From NCBI GenBank assembly GCA_900767375.1, contig CAAFYX010000024.1:1-41429 (forward strand): a stretch of DNA of 41,429 nt, given 5' to 3'. Made by a program: the position numbers and the translations under genes. This DNA comes from Rikenellaceae bacterium (lineage in GTDB: Bacteria; Bacteroidota; Bacteroidia; Bacteroidales; UBA932). This document shows, piece after piece, positions 1-9,600 of the stretch (the first letter of the stretch is position 1; every line of letters begins with the position of its first letter). The notes beneath the pieces were generated by a model, which made no database searches, was not told the DNA's origin, and saw nothing but the letters and a program-made list of their open reading frames with translations.

Positions 1-1042
1 GTGCCGCTACGGCGCGTGCTTCCTCGCTTCCCTTCCTGAGCACTTCGTAGACGTATGGGATATTCTGCTCGAGTTCCTTCCTGCGGGCCCTGATAGGCTC
101 GAGCGTGTCATTGAGGACTGCGTTGAGGAACTTCTTGATCATCATATCGCCGAGGCCTCCTGCACGGTACTGGTCCTTGACCTCGTCGAGGCTGTGGAAC
201 TCGAAGCTTGACTTCTTGCCCACAAAGCAGTCGGCGAACTTGTCGAAATGTTCAGGCTTGCAGAATGCGTCGAGGTAGGTGAACACAGTGTTGCCCTCCA
301 CGTGTCCCGGGTCTGATACCTGGAGATGGAGAGGGTCGGTGTACATTCCCTTGACCTTGTCCCATACTTCCTCGGCGCTGTCGGAGAGGTAGATGCAGTT
401 GCCCAGGGACTTGCTCATCTTTGCCTTCCCGTCAGTTCCCGGGAGACGGAGGCATGCTGCGTTGTCAGGGAGCATGATTTCAGGCTCGACGAGTGCCGGT
501 CCGTAGACGGAGTTGAACTTCCTCACGATTTCGCGGGTCTGCTCGATCATAGGCTCCTGGTCCTCTCCTACAGGCACTGTGGTGGCCTTGAAGGCGGTGA
601 TGTCGGCGGCCTGGCTGATAGGGTAGCAGAAGAAGCCTACCGGAGTGCCGGCTTTGTTGTCCTCTCCGTTGTCGGAGAATCCTCTCATCTGGATCTCCTG
701 CTTCACAGTAGGGTTCCTCTGGAGCCTTTGTACTGTTACAAGGTTCATGTAGAAGAACGTAAGCTCCGTCAGCTCGCTGATCTGTGACTGGATGAAGATG
801 GTGGTCTTTTCCGGGTCAAGCCCTGCGGACATGTAGTCCAAAGCCACTTCTATGATGTTCTGACGTACCTTTTCAGGGTTGTCGGCATTGTCAGTCAGAG
901 CCTGCGCATCCGCTATCATCACGAATATCTTGTCAAACTTGCCGCTGTTCTGGAGCTCCACCCTTCTTCTGAGTGAGCCTACGTAGTGTCCGATATGTAG
1001 TCTTCCGGTCGGTCTGTCGCCGGTCAAAATGATTTTTCCCAT
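1..1042 (-). CDS. trpS: Tryptophanyl-tRNA synthetase (3' end outside window)
   Basis: Class I aminoacyl-tRNA synthetase that charges tRNA-Trp in the cytoplasm. Reading from the ATG at 1042 gives a protein starting MGKIILTGDRPTGRLHIGHY, which contains the HIGH nucleotide-binding motif at about residues 16-19. The second signature, KMSKS, is encoded near 415-430 (AKMSKSLGN). About 347 codons are visible with no stop, and bacterial TrpRS is usually 330-350 residues, so only a short C-terminal tail should be missing. The gene starts 7 nt after the recA stop, so it is probably co-transcribed with recA from the promoter at 2118-2148. Identification is secure; only the end is unseen. Confidence 0.96.
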   Translation of the reverse strand, partial: MGKIILTGDRPTGRLHIGHYVGSLRRRVELQNSGKFDKIFVMIADAQALTDNADNPEKVRQNIIEVALDYMSAGLDPEKTTIFIQSQISELTELTFFYMNLVTVQRLQRNPTVKQEIQMRGFSDNGEDNKAGTPVGFFCYPISQAADITAFKATTVPVGEDQEPMIEQTREIVRKFNSVYGPALVEPEIMLPDNAACLRLPGTDGKAKMSKSLGNCIYLSDSAEEVWDKVKGMYTDPLHLQVSDPGHVEGNTVFTYLDAFCKPEHFDKFADCFVGKKSSFEFHSLDEVKDQYRAGGLGDMMIKKFLNAVLNDTLEPIRARRKELEQNIPYVYEVLRKGSEEARAVAA

Positions 1043-1049
1043 TAATTTA

Positions 1050-2078
<1,029 letters not shown>

Positions 2079-2117
2079 ATCTGTGGTTTTTTAGAATTAT
2101 CTTCAAGTCTTCTGGAG

Positions 2118-2148
2118 CAAAGGTATCAAAACACGTCCTATCTCCAAA
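2118..2148 (-). promoter_or_regulatory. recA promoter (Bacteroidota sigma-ABfr type)
   Basis: On the minus strand TTTG (2145-2148) is followed by exactly 19 nt and TACCTTTG (2118-2125), a perfect match to the Bacteroidota primary promoter TTTG-N19-21-TAnnTTTG. Transcription would start near 2110, leaving a leader of about 30 nt before the recA ATG. This separates recA-trpS from the upstream recX unit. Confidence 0.8.
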
Positions 2149-2193
2149 ACTTTTGCAAAGATAATTACAGCTTGAGCCAAAGCGAGGCACAAG

Positions 2194-2661
2194 CTACTGA
2201 TTTTCTTCGAAAGAGAGCGCTTTTGCGACGGCGGCGGACACTTCTTCGTATCCATAGCCTCTGGAAAGCGCGTACTTTATCAGCTTGAACTTTATATATG
2301 GGTCGCCCTGCAGCGCCCTTGACTTGGCGGTCACGAGCTTTTCCAGTTTCGTGGCCGCGGCTCCTGCGTCGATCTCCCCCAGACCGGTGTCAATGTCCGC
2401 TTTCGCTACGCCCTTCATCATCAGGGCGTAGCGGATCTTCGCTTCGCCCCAGCCTGTCAGCGAGGCCTTCTCCCTCGCGAAGGCTGCGGCATATCTGGCT
2501 TCGTCGACGAACCTGTCCTCCACCAGCGCTTCGACGGCCCTCTCCGCCTCGGCGGAGTCCCCGTCGAATGCGGCCAGAGCCTTCTTCCTGATGTCTGAGC
2601 GGCAGTACTCGCGTTTTACGCACAGGTTCTGGAGGTATGGGATGACCTTTTCCTTGTCCAT
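2194..2661 (-). CDS. recX: RecX family regulator of RecA
   Basis: Small cytoplasmic protein that binds RecA filaments and limits recombinase activity. The 155-residue product has the RecX helical repeats, including the signature segment RFVDEARYAAAFAREK at about residues 49-64 and LMMKGV around 80-85. Length is typical of the family. It starts 4 nt after the patatin-like gene stops, so it is at the end of the rfbD-rlmN-patatin-recX transcription unit, and recA begins 115 nt further on from its own promoter. The neighbourhood with recA supports the assignment. Confidence 0.92.
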   Translation of the reverse strand: MDKEKVIPYLQNLCVKREYCRSDIRKKALAAFDGDSAEAERAVEALVEDRFVDEARYAAAFAREKASLTGWGEAKIRYALMMKGVAKADIDTGLGEIDAGAAATKLEKLVTAKSRALQGDPYIKFKLIKYALSRGYGYEEVSAAVAKALSFEENQ

Positions 2662-2665
2662 GGCA

Positions 2666-5047
2666 TCAGAAATCGAAACCCATGCTGAAATATGCCCCCA
2701 GCTTGTTTGTAATGCTGGAGTAATGGAGGTTGAACCGGATAGGGCCTATTATGGAGTCGTAGGCGTATTCGAGCCCGTATCCCAGAGGCGTGTCACCGTG
2801 CAGGAAGAGGTTCTTGTCCAGCTTGTCCGAGTCCTTCACCGCGTTCACGATCATAGAGATGTAGTTGTTGTCCGTGACGCGGAACCTAAGGTCCGCGCGC
2901 GCCAGCATGAGCATGTTGCTCACCGGGGTGGCATAGTTTACGCCTATGAAAGGTATCTGCTGCTCGAAATAACGCCCGGCCACGCTTCCTCCTATGATGT
3001 TCATATGCGTCAGCGGGATATTGTCTCCGAATATGAAGCGCCCTTGCAGGCTTGGCACCAGGCTTACGACCCTGCCCATCGGGATCACTGTCCCCAGATC
3101 GAACTGGACGAGGTGGAACGGCTTGTTTTCACTGCCCAGTCCGGTGATGCAGTAGTCGTACGACACTCCCGCGGTGTGACCGGAGGTGGGGAAATACCCG
3201 TCGTCGAGATTGTCGTTCCTGGCGTGAAGGAAGACGGAGACCAGGTCGCTCTTGCGGACCTTCGAGTCGATCTCCTCCGGGATGTATTTCTCCGATAGCA
3301 GGGAAGTGATGTTGAATATGTCATTCCTTATGCCCAGTTTCAGGTCCTGGCGTCTCCAGTTCATGTCAGAGAAGTATATCGTCTGTGTAAACCTCCAGTA
3401 TTTTGTATTGAGCCGTGGCGCCTCGCCGAAGTCGAACATGTTCACGTCGGTGTAGGCGTTGTGGCTTTCGATATTGAAAGTAGGCATCTTCGCTATCTTG
3501 AACGTGTATTTGGCATTCAGATATGGGTTGGATGCGACCTTTGCGGTGATGTCGAAGGCGGACCCCTCCACCTTGCGCACGTTGAATCCTACGTTGAACA
3601 GGGCTGACACCAGCGACTCGCTGTCGAACCTGGCTCCCGCGCCCACCAGGTGGACGGGCCCTTTCTTGCAGATTACATGCAGTATGAATCTGTCCTCGTC
3701 GTTCAGCAGTTCATAGTTCACGAACTCGAATGACTTGGTGGCGTAGATCTTTGCTACGGCAGCTTCAAGGTCTTTCTTGAACACTTTGTCCCCTGCCTTT
3801 ATGCCGAGCTTGCCCGAGATGTATGACATCTCAGCGGGGGACATTCCTGAAAACTGGATTCCTGAGATGGTGATTGGGGTCTCTCCCACATCCACGGCAG
3901 GTTTGCTCTGAAGCTCCAGCCTGTCCTCACCCAGAATCTGCTTCAGCGTCAGCAGCTCGCTTCCTTTAGCGAACGCTCCCTCGTAGCCGCGGTTTATGAT
4001 GACGTCGATGCTCTGGCTGTCGAAGCTCATCATGTTGAATCCTTTGAGGTCCGGCTTGATCTTTATGTCGGGGATGTTGACGTTCTTGACGAAAGAGTCG
4101 CGGCCCAGGATGTCTATGAACTGCCATACCAGGTCTGCCACGTTGTTTATGTCATTGTATGTCATGTCAGTTTCTGACAGCTCGACTCCTATGATGATGT
4201 CAGCTCCCATCTCCCTGGCGATGTCGGTGGGGAAGTTGTTCCTGGTACCTCCGTCCACCAGGATCATGTCGCCGGTCCTGACCGGGGCGAAGATCCCTGG
4301 AATGGACATGGTCGAGCGCAGAGCCGTGTTCAGCTTTCCATGGTGCCAAAGGTATGCCTTTCCGGACACCATTTCAGACGCCACGCAGAAGAACGGTATC
4401 GGCAGTTCGGTGAAATCGATGTCATCCTGGTATCCTACCGTCAGGCCGCTGAAGATGTTGTTCACGTTGTGCCCGAAAATATATCCTGCCGGAAGGCTTC
4501 CGAAGATGTTCTCCTTCAGGGACTTGTCCCCGAGTCCGCCATCGGCGCCCAGATGCAGGGCGTCTGCTTCGTCCTCGCCTCCTTTCCTCCTCATGAACCC
4601 TTCCGAGCTGTACATGAAAGGAATGGAGACTATATATTTCTCCTTGTATTTCTTCTGCTGGTATGAAATGAACTCGGGAGGGATCCTGTCACTCAGGAGT
4701 ACGCTCCAGTCCACCGACTTGAACAGCGAGTCCAGGAAGGCTGCATCGTACCCGATGGAGTACAGGCCGCCCACCAGACCTCCCATGCTCGTGCCCAGCA
4801 CCATGTCAATGGGAATGCCCGCCTGTTCCAGGAACTTGAGCGCCCCGACGTGGGCCGCTCCCTTGGCGCCTCCGCCGCTCAGCACCAGCGCCACGGTGGG
4901 CCGGTGCTCGCGGATTCTGTCCATCTTCGCCCGCATCTTTGCGCACACGGCGGAGTCGGACACCGGGTCCAGGCTCTGGAAGGAGACCTGCGCCCGTGCC
5001 TGGGCCGCCAGGACAAGGAAGGCAAGTAAAAAAAGAAGTTTTTTCAT
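2666..5047 (-). CDS. Patatin-like phospholipase with POTRA and outer-membrane barrel
   Basis: Predicted lipid acyl hydrolase of the patatin class attached to an outer-membrane barrel, as in PlpD-type (type Vd) proteins. The 793-residue product has a signal peptide (residues 1-19), the oxyanion loop GGGAKG at 58-63, the nucleophile elbow GTSMG at 85-89 (Ser87) and the catalytic Asp in DGG at 265-267, forming a Ser-Asp dyad. Residues about 390-470 look like a POTRA domain. The rest is rich in alternating residues and ends in Phe, as Omp85/BamA barrels do. A Gly- and acid-rich stretch at about 148-175 interrupts the patatin domain. The gene overlaps rlmN by 4 nt (ATGA) and precedes recX by 4 nt. 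Whether the enzyme faces the periplasm or the surface cannot be seen. Confidence 0.9.
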   Translation of the reverse strand: MKKLLFLLAFLVLAAQARAQVSFQSLDPVSDSAVCAKMRAKMDRIREHRPTVALVLSGGGAKGAAHVGALKFLEQAGIPIDMVLGTSMGGLVGGLYSIGYDAAFLDSLFKSVDWSVLLSDRIPPEFISYQQKKYKEKYIVSIPFMYSSEGFMRRKGGEDEADALHLGADGGLGDKSLKENIFGSLPAGYIFGHNVNNIFSGLTVGYQDDIDFTELPIPFFCVASEMVSGKAYLWHHGKLNTALRSTMSIPGIFAPVRTGDMILVDGGTRNNFPTDIAREMGADIIIGVELSETDMTYNDINNVADLVWQFIDILGRDSFVKNVNIPDIKIKPDLKGFNMMSFDSQSIDVIINRGYEGAFAKGSELLTLKQILGEDRLELQSKPAVDVGETPITISGIQFSGMSPAEMSYISGKLGIKAGDKVFKKDLEAAVAKIYATKSFEFVNYELLNDEDRFILHVICKKGPVHLVGAGARFDSESLVSALFNVGFNVRKVEGSAFDITAKVASNPYLNAKYTFKIAKMPTFNIESHNAYTDVNMFDFGEAPRLNTKYWRFTQTIYFSDMNWRRQDLKLGIRNDIFNITSLLSEKYIPEEIDSKVRKSDLVSVFLHARNDNLDDGYFPTSGHTAGVSYDYCITGLGSENKPFHLVQFDLGTVIPMGRVVSLVPSLQGRFIFGDNIPLTHMNIIGGSVAGRYFEQQIPFIGVNYATPVSNMLMLARADLRFRVTDNNYISMIVNAVKDSDKLDKNLFLHGDTPLGYGLEYAYDSIIGPIRFNLHYSSITNKLGAYFSMGFDF

Positions 5048-6126
5048 CGTTCGGTTCTATTATTGTGCTGTCCGGCCAGCATTCCGCATGCTGCCAGGAT
5101 GTCCTCTCCTCTGGAGGAACGTATGGTGCAGGTGATTCCGTGGGCGTTGAGCCTGTCGCGGAAGTTCTCCATTATCGGGTCAGGGGAGGACTCGTAAGGG
5201 AAGTCCGGGATCTTGTGGAACCTGATGAGGTTCACCCTGCACTCGAGGCCGCCGAGGAGCCGGATAAGGGCGTCCTCGTGGCGCTTTGTGTCATTGAGCC
5301 CGGCAAACATCGTGTATTCGAAACTGACGCGTCTCTGGCCGGAGAAGTCGTACTGCTTCAGGAGGCGCACAACGTTCTCTATAGGGTATGCCTTCTGCAC
5401 CGGCATCAGCGACAGCCTCTCCTCCGGGAACGGGTCGTGGAGGCTGATCGCCAGGTGGCAGCGGCAGTCATCGAGGTATCTCGACAGGTTCGGGATGACA
5501 CCGATGGACGAGAGGGTGATGCGCTTCGGGCTCCAGCCGAATCCCCAGTCGGCTGTGAGCACCTCGATGGCGCGCATTACATTGTCATAATTGTCCAGAG
5601 GCTCTCCCATCCCCATGAAGACTGCGTTCGTGAGCTCCTGCGACTCGTCGATGGCGATGAACTGGGAGATGATGTCGGCGGCTGACAGGTGCCCGTGGAA
5701 TCCCTGGCGTCCCGTCATGCAGAACTTGCATCCCATGCGGCAGCCGGACTGCGAGGAGACGCACAGCGTCTTCCTGTCATCGTCCGGGATCATGACTGCC
5801 TCTATGGCAGCCTGCTCCAGCTCCTCCGGCCTGGCCTCTTCATAGGCGTTGAGGGAGGAAACGCGCACGCAGCTGACCGGGAACAGGTATTTCTTTGTCC
5901 CGTCGGAGGACAATGCCTTGCCCACCGGCTCGACGGCGCCCACTTCGTAGTGCTCGGAGAGTGTCTCGCGGCCGGCCTTGGATATGTTTGTCATTTCATC
6001 GATGGACCTGACGCGCTTCACATACAGCCACTGCGCCAGCTGCTTTCCGGTGAAAGCCGGAAGCCCTGCCGAGACTGCTATTTCCTTCAACTCATCGGGA
6101 GTCTTTCCCAGTAACTTTATCTTCAT
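5044..6126 (-). CDS. rlmN: Dual-specificity 23S rRNA/tRNA adenine C2 methyltransferase RlmN
   Basis: Radical SAM enzyme that methylates A2503 of 23S rRNA and A37 of some tRNAs. The 360-residue protein carries the [4Fe-4S] motif CRMGCKFC (three cysteines spaced C-x3-C-x2-C) at about residues 129-136, the GMGEP motif that follows, and the C-terminal catalytic Cys in AACGML. An ATG at 6126 was chosen over the TTG at 6138 because GAAGAAA sits just upstream as a ribosome binding site. The gene overlaps the end of rfbD by 35 nt and the patatin-like gene by 4 nt, so translation is probably coupled across all three. Confidence 0.97.
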   Translation of the reverse strand: MKIKLLGKTPDELKEIAVSAGLPAFTGKQLAQWLYVKRVRSIDEMTNISKAGRETLSEHYEVGAVEPVGKALSSDGTKKYLFPVSCVRVSSLNAYEEARPEELEQAAIEAVMIPDDDRKTLCVSSQSGCRMGCKFCMTGRQGFHGHLSAADIISQFIAIDESQELTNAVFMGMGEPLDNYDNVMRAIEVLTADWGFGWSPKRITLSSIGVIPNLSRYLDDCRCHLAISLHDPFPEERLSLMPVQKAYPIENVVRLLKQYDFSGQRRVSFEYTMFAGLNDTKRHEDALIRLLGGLECRVNLIRFHKIPDFPYESSPDPIMENFRDRLNAHGITCTIRSSRGEDILAACGMLAGQHNNRTER

Positions 6127-6997
6127 ATATTTCTTCAATGCACTTTTTCAATGATGAGGTCCAGTGGGGGATGGTAATGCCGAACCTTTCCTTGACAAGG
6201 CTCTTGTCCAGCACCGAGTAGTGGGGGCTCGGAGCCCCGGACGGGTGCTGGTCAGAGCGCACCGGCCTGACTTCGCATCCGTTTCCGCACATCCCGCATA
6301 CTGCCACGGCGAGGTCGTACCATGAGGCGCACCCTTCATCGGTGTAGTGGTAGGTCCCCGTCATGTCGAGCATGCCGTCCCGGATGATCCTCACGATAAG
6401 TTCCGCCAGGTCTCCGGCGAAAGTGGGGGAGCCTATCCGGTCGCAAACAGCATCGACGGGTCCTCCTCCCCGCGTGAGACCGGCGATGGTCTTTACAAAA
6501 TTCCTGCCTGAAGCCGAGTAGAGCCATGCAGTCCTTATAATAATATGCCTGCACCCGGAGTCCCTGACAGACTGCTCGCCTGCATACTTGGTGATACCGT
6601 AGGCGCCGAGCGGGTCCGGGGTGTCCTCTTCCGTGTACGGAATATGGTTGTCTCCATGGAAGACCTGGTCCGTGGAGATGTGGATCAGGACGGCCTTGCG
6701 CTCGCGGGCGACCCTGGCAAGGCCGGCGACCGCGGTGTGGTTCAGCATGTCGGCGAGCCCGATCTCGCTCTCGGCCCTGTCCACATCGGTGTATGCGGCG
6801 CAGTTCACGATGACGTCGACCGACTCTGAGGCAGCGGTGATCCTGACCGCATCGATGTTCGTTATGTCGAGGCTGACCGTCTCCAGACCTGGTACCTGGG
6901 ATATGTCGGTGAATATGAAATTATGCCCGCTTCCCTTGGAAGCGCGGCGAAGCTCCATTCCGAGCTGTCCGTTGGCACCTGTTACAAGGATATTCAT
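6092..6997 (-). CDS. rfbD: dTDP-4-dehydrorhamnose reductase
   Basis: Last step of dTDP-L-rhamnose synthesis, an NAD(P)H-dependent reduction in the cytoplasm. The 301-residue short-chain dehydrogenase has the N-terminal nucleotide-binding motif GANGQLG, the STDQVF segment that supplies the catalytic Thr/Ser, and the catalytic pair YGITK (YxxxK). The ATG at 6997 is preferred over an upstream TTG at 7021, because a TAAATTTG box at 7019-7026 would put the transcription start downstream of that TTG. It heads the rfbD-rlmN-patatin-recX unit. rfbA and rfbB lie 9 kb away, and rfbC is not in the window. Confidence 0.94.
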   Translation of the reverse strand: MNILVTGANGQLGMELRRASKGSGHNFIFTDISQVPGLETVSLDITNIDAVRITAASESVDVIVNCAAYTDVDRAESEIGLADMLNHTAVAGLARVARERKAVLIHISTDQVFHGDNHIPYTEEDTPDPLGAYGITKYAGEQSVRDSGCRHIIIRTAWLYSASGRNFVKTIAGLTRGGGPVDAVCDRIGSPTFAGDLAELIVRIIRDGMLDMTGTYHYTDEGCASWYDLAVAVCGMCGNGCEVRPVRSDQHPSGAPSPHYSVLDKSLVKERFGITIPHWTSSLKKCIEEIYEDKVTGKDSR

Positions 6998-7018
6998 GGC
7001 GACAGTATCTGTATGATA

Positions 7019-7026
7019 CAAATTTA
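7019..7026 (-). promoter_or_regulatory. Possible -7 box for rfbD
   Basis: The minus strand reads TAAATTTG here, matching the Bacteroidota -7 consensus TAnnTTTG. No TTTG is found 19-21 nt upstream, so the match is partial. The predicted start near 7012 would give a 15-nt leader before the ATG at 6997. Confidence 0.4.
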
Positions 7027-7061
7027 CTCAAAAGAATCACAAGAGTATATGATTATTTGAC

Positions 7062-7069
7062 TATTTTTG
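7062..7069 (+). promoter_or_regulatory. Possible -7 box for rnhA
   Basis: TATTTTTG matches TAnnTTTG; a -33 TTTG is not found at the right distance. Transcription from about 7076 would leave a 14-nt leader before the ATG at 7090 and argues against the upstream TTG at 7057. It lies back to back with the rfbD box in a 92-nt divergent spacer. Confidence 0.4.
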
Positions 7070-7089
7070 TAAATGTATTGACCATTCCG

Positions 7090-7599
7090 ATGAGCCACCC
7101 TTTGGAAAAGAGACCATCCATAATCCTCTACACTGACGGTGCCGCCAGCGGCAATCCCGGCCCGGGCGGCTACGGGATTGTCCTCAAGTGCGGCTCCCTG
7201 CGCAAGGAGATGTCCGGAGGATATGCCAGGACCACTAACAACCGCATGGAACTGATGGCCGTCATCGTGGGACTGGAGGCTGTAAAATGGGAGCATGCCG
7301 TCGTCGAGGTGTACAGCGATTCCAGCTATGTGGTAAAGGCCATAACGGAGAACTGGATAGCCGGATGGCAGCAGAGGGGATGGAAGAAGGTGAAGAACGT
7401 GGACCTGTGGACACGCTTTCTGGAGGTCTACAGGCAGCATCAGGTGACTTTCCACTGGCTCAAGGGCCATGCCGGGCACCCGGAGAACGAGCGCTGCGAC
7501 AGGCTCGCCGTTGCCGCCGGCGCCGGCGCAGTGGAAAGGGGCGAGACCCTGCCGGAGGACACCGGCTATACCGAATCGGAAAATTTATTATCTTTGTAG
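7090..7599 (+). CDS. rnhA: Ribonuclease HI
   Basis: Endonuclease that degrades the RNA strand of RNA-DNA hybrids. With the start at 7090 the protein has 169 residues and shows all four catalytic acids of the RNase HI fold: Asp16 (YTDGAASGNPG), Glu54 (NNRMELM), Asp77 (YSDSSY) and Asp137 (ERCDRLA). The basic handle region WQQRGWKKVKN is present. A C-terminal tail of about 25 residues extends beyond the fold. It is transcribed away from rfbD, and pdxA starts 18 nt downstream. Confidence 0.96.
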   Translation: MSHPLEKRPSIILYTDGAASGNPGPGGYGIVLKCGSLRKEMSGGYARTTNNRMELMAVIVGLEAVKWEHAVVEVYSDSSYVVKAITENWIAGWQQRGWKKVKNVDLWTRFLEVYRQHQVTFHWLKGHAGHPENERCDRLAVAAGAGAVERGETLPEDTGYTESENLLSL

Positions 7600-7617
7600 G
7601 AATCTAAAGACATCGTT

Positions 7618-8712
7618 ATGCAGAACAATAACAAAATCGTTGTGGGCATCACCCAGGGTGATGGAAACGGAATCGGATATGAGGTGATCATAAAGGCTCT
7701 TGCCGACAACAGGATCCTTGAGTCCTTCACTCCTGTCATCTATGGGTCATCGAAGATCTTCGGTTTCTACAAGAAGACCCTCCACAACATCGAGCAGATT
7801 GACACAAACGTCATCTCCTCCGCAAAGGACGCCCACCAGAAGAGGGTGAACATCGTCAACTGTCTGCCTGACAATGTCTTCGTCGAGCCGGGCCAGCCTA
7901 ATCCTGAGGCCGCCCAGTCAGCCATCACGGCTCTTGAGGCCGCAGTGAAGGACCTCAAGGCCGGTGACATCGACGTGCTTGTGACCGCTCCTATAAACAA
8001 GAAGGTGATGTCCTCCCAGGGCTTCGGCTTCACCGGCCACACGGAGTTCCTCCAGGATGCCTTCGGAGTGAACGATGTGACCATGTTCATGGTCAGCGAC
8101 AGCCTGAAGATAGGCGTTGTCACCGGTCATATCCCTCTCAGACAGGTGCCCGACAGCATCACCGAGGATAAGATCCTCAGCAAGCTCCGCCTTATGAACG
8201 AGTCCTTGAAGAGGGACTTCGGCGTAGACTACCCTAAGATCGGTGTCCTCAGCCTGAACCCTCACAGCGGCGACGGCGGCCTCCTCGGGGACGAGGAGGA
8301 GCGCATCATCGCCCCTGCCATCAGAAAGGCCGGACAGGAAGGCATCGACGCCTTCGGACCGTATTCGCCTGACGGCTATTTCGGCTCCGGTATGTACAAC
8401 AAGTTCGACGCCACCCTGGCCATGTATCACGATCAGGGACTCGAGCCTTTCAAGGCAATAGCCTTCGAGGACGGAGTCAACTTCACGGCCGGACTTCCTG
8501 TAGTCCGTACTTCCCCGGACCACGGCACCGCCTATGAAATGGCCGGCCGTGACGAGGCCGACCCGCGCTCGATGATGTCGGCCATCTTCATGGCCATCGA
8601 CATCTTCAAGCGCAGGAGGGACTACGACGACCTGCTCGCCGGGAAGATGAAGGAGCGCGTTCTCGATGACGCCGAAAAGCCATCCCGCCCGGGACGCCCT
8701 CAGATAGCTTAG
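7618..8712 (+). CDS. pdxA: 4-hydroxythreonine-4-phosphate dehydrogenase
   Basis: NAD-dependent dehydrogenase of the DXP-dependent pyridoxal 5'-phosphate pathway, producing the substrate used by PdxJ. The 364-residue product begins GITQGDGNGIGYEV, the usual substrate-binding start. It continues with the HTEFLQ segment (metal-binding His) and the YHDQGLEPFK and TSPDHGTAYEMAG blocks near the C-terminus, which supply further metal and phosphate ligands. A TATCTTTG box at 7589-7596, overlapping the rnhA stop, may be a private -7 element, but there is no matching -33. A 6-bp hairpin with a CATA loop follows at the stop codon (8711-8726). Confidence 0.95.
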   Translation: MQNNNKIVVGITQGDGNGIGYEVIIKALADNRILESFTPVIYGSSKIFGFYKKTLHNIEQIDTNVISSAKDAHQKRVNIVNCLPDNVFVEPGQPNPEAAQSAITALEAAVKDLKAGDIDVLVTAPINKKVMSSQGFGFTGHTEFLQDAFGVNDVTMFMVSDSLKIGVVTGHIPLRQVPDSITEDKILSKLRLMNESLKRDFGVDYPKIGVLSLNPHSGDGGLLGDEEERIIAPAIRKAGQEGIDAFGPYSPDGYFGSGMYNKFDATLAMYHDQGLEPFKAIAFEDGVNFTAGLPVVRTSPDHGTAYEMAGRDEADPRSMMSAIFMAIDIFKRRRDYDDLLAGKMKERVLDDAEKPSRPGRPQIA

Positions 8713-8726
8713 GAGTCATAACTCCT
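8711..8726. other. Small perfect hairpin after pdxA
   Basis: AGGAGT-CATA-ACTCCT forms a 6-bp stem that overlaps the pdxA stop codon. There is no U-tract directly after it, so it is a weak terminator candidate at best. Confidence 0.3.
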
Positions 8727-8769
8727 TTGTACTGAACTGCTATACTAAAAGGTTTTTTATCAAAAAAAT

Positions 8770-8801
8770 CTTGTTAATAAAAAAATTTATTATTAATATT
8801 G
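8770..8801 (+). promoter_or_regulatory. Possible promoter of the dapB-ddh operon
   Basis: CTTG (8770-8773), 20 nt and TAATATTG (8794-8801) differ from TTTG-N19-21-TAnnTTTG at one position in each box. It sits in an unusually AT-rich 122-nt spacer, and transcription would start near 8808, 27 nt before dapB. It is the best promoter candidate for the lysine operon but not a perfect one. Confidence 0.4.
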
Positions 8802-8834
8802 TAAAAGAAGCAGTTCTAAAAGCAAAGGTTAGTT

Positions 8835-9590
8835 ATGAAAATCGCTCTTGTTGGTTATGGCAAGATGGGCCATATCATTGAGGAGATCGCCAAATCCCGC
8901 GGTCACGAAATCGTCTGCACCATAGACATCGACAATCCTCAGGATTTTGAAAGCGAAGCGTTCAAAAGCGCTGACGTCGCCATCGAATTCACGATGCCGT
9001 CCTCTGCATATAATAATGTCAAGAAAGCGTTCGCCGCAGGCGTGAAAGTCGTCAGCGGCACCACCTCATGGCTCCCCGAGCACCGCGAGGAGATGGAAAG
9101 GCTCTGCGCTGAGGGCCACACCCTCTTCTGGAGCAGCAACTTCTCCATCGGCGTGTACATCTTTTCAGCTGTAAACAACTACCTTGCTTCGATCATGGAC
9201 AAGTTCGACGGCTACGACGTAGCCATGGACGAGGTCCATCATTGCCATAAGCTCGACTCCCCGAGCGGCACGGCGGTTACATTGGCCGAAGGCATATTGT
9301 CCAGGATCTCCAGGAAGAGCGGCTGGGCTAACGAGCTCGCCCCTCTCGGCGAGGTCGAGTCGTTCAAGACGCCCGCCCGGGGCGATGCGCTGCAGATTTT
9401 CAGCTACAGGCACGACGAGGTCCCGGGCATCCACACCGTCCGCTACGAGAGCGACGCCGACCGTATCGTCATAACCCACGATGCAAAGAGCCGCAGGGGC
9501 TTCGCCCTGGGCGCTGTGATGGCCGCCGAGTATGCCGCTGCCCATCAGGGCCTGCTGGGGATGGATGACCTTTTCAAAGAGTTAATTTAA
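8835..9590 (+). CDS. dapB: 4-hydroxy-tetrahydrodipicolinate reductase
   Basis: NAD(P)H-dependent step from the DapA product to tetrahydrodipicolinate in lysine and peptidoglycan precursor synthesis. The 251-residue protein starts with the nucleotide-binding motif GYGKMGH (residues 7-13). It carries the substrate and catalytic block EVHHCHKLDSPSGTA at about residues 132-146, which is diagnostic for DapB. First gene of dapB-lysC-dapA-asd-ddh, with 10 nt to lysC. The spacer upstream is AT-rich and contains an 8-bp inverted repeat (8734-8741 and 8809-8816) but no recognisable lysine riboswitch. Confidence 0.96.
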   Translation: MKIALVGYGKMGHIIEEIAKSRGHEIVCTIDIDNPQDFESEAFKSADVAIEFTMPSSAYNNVKKAFAAGVKVVSGTTSWLPEHREEMERLCAEGHTLFWSSNFSIGVYIFSAVNNYLASIMDKFDGYDVAMDEVHHCHKLDSPSGTAVTLAEGILSRISRKSGWANELAPLGEVESFKTPARGDALQIFSYRHDEVPGIHTVRYESDADRIVITHDAKSRRGFALGAVMAAEYAAAHQGLLGMDDLFKELI

Positions 9591-9600
9591 TTTATAGGAT

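Noticed and set aside
8713..8834. Lysine riboswitch before dapB
   Set aside because: The spacer is only 122 nt, very AT-rich, and shows no multi-helix L-box core.
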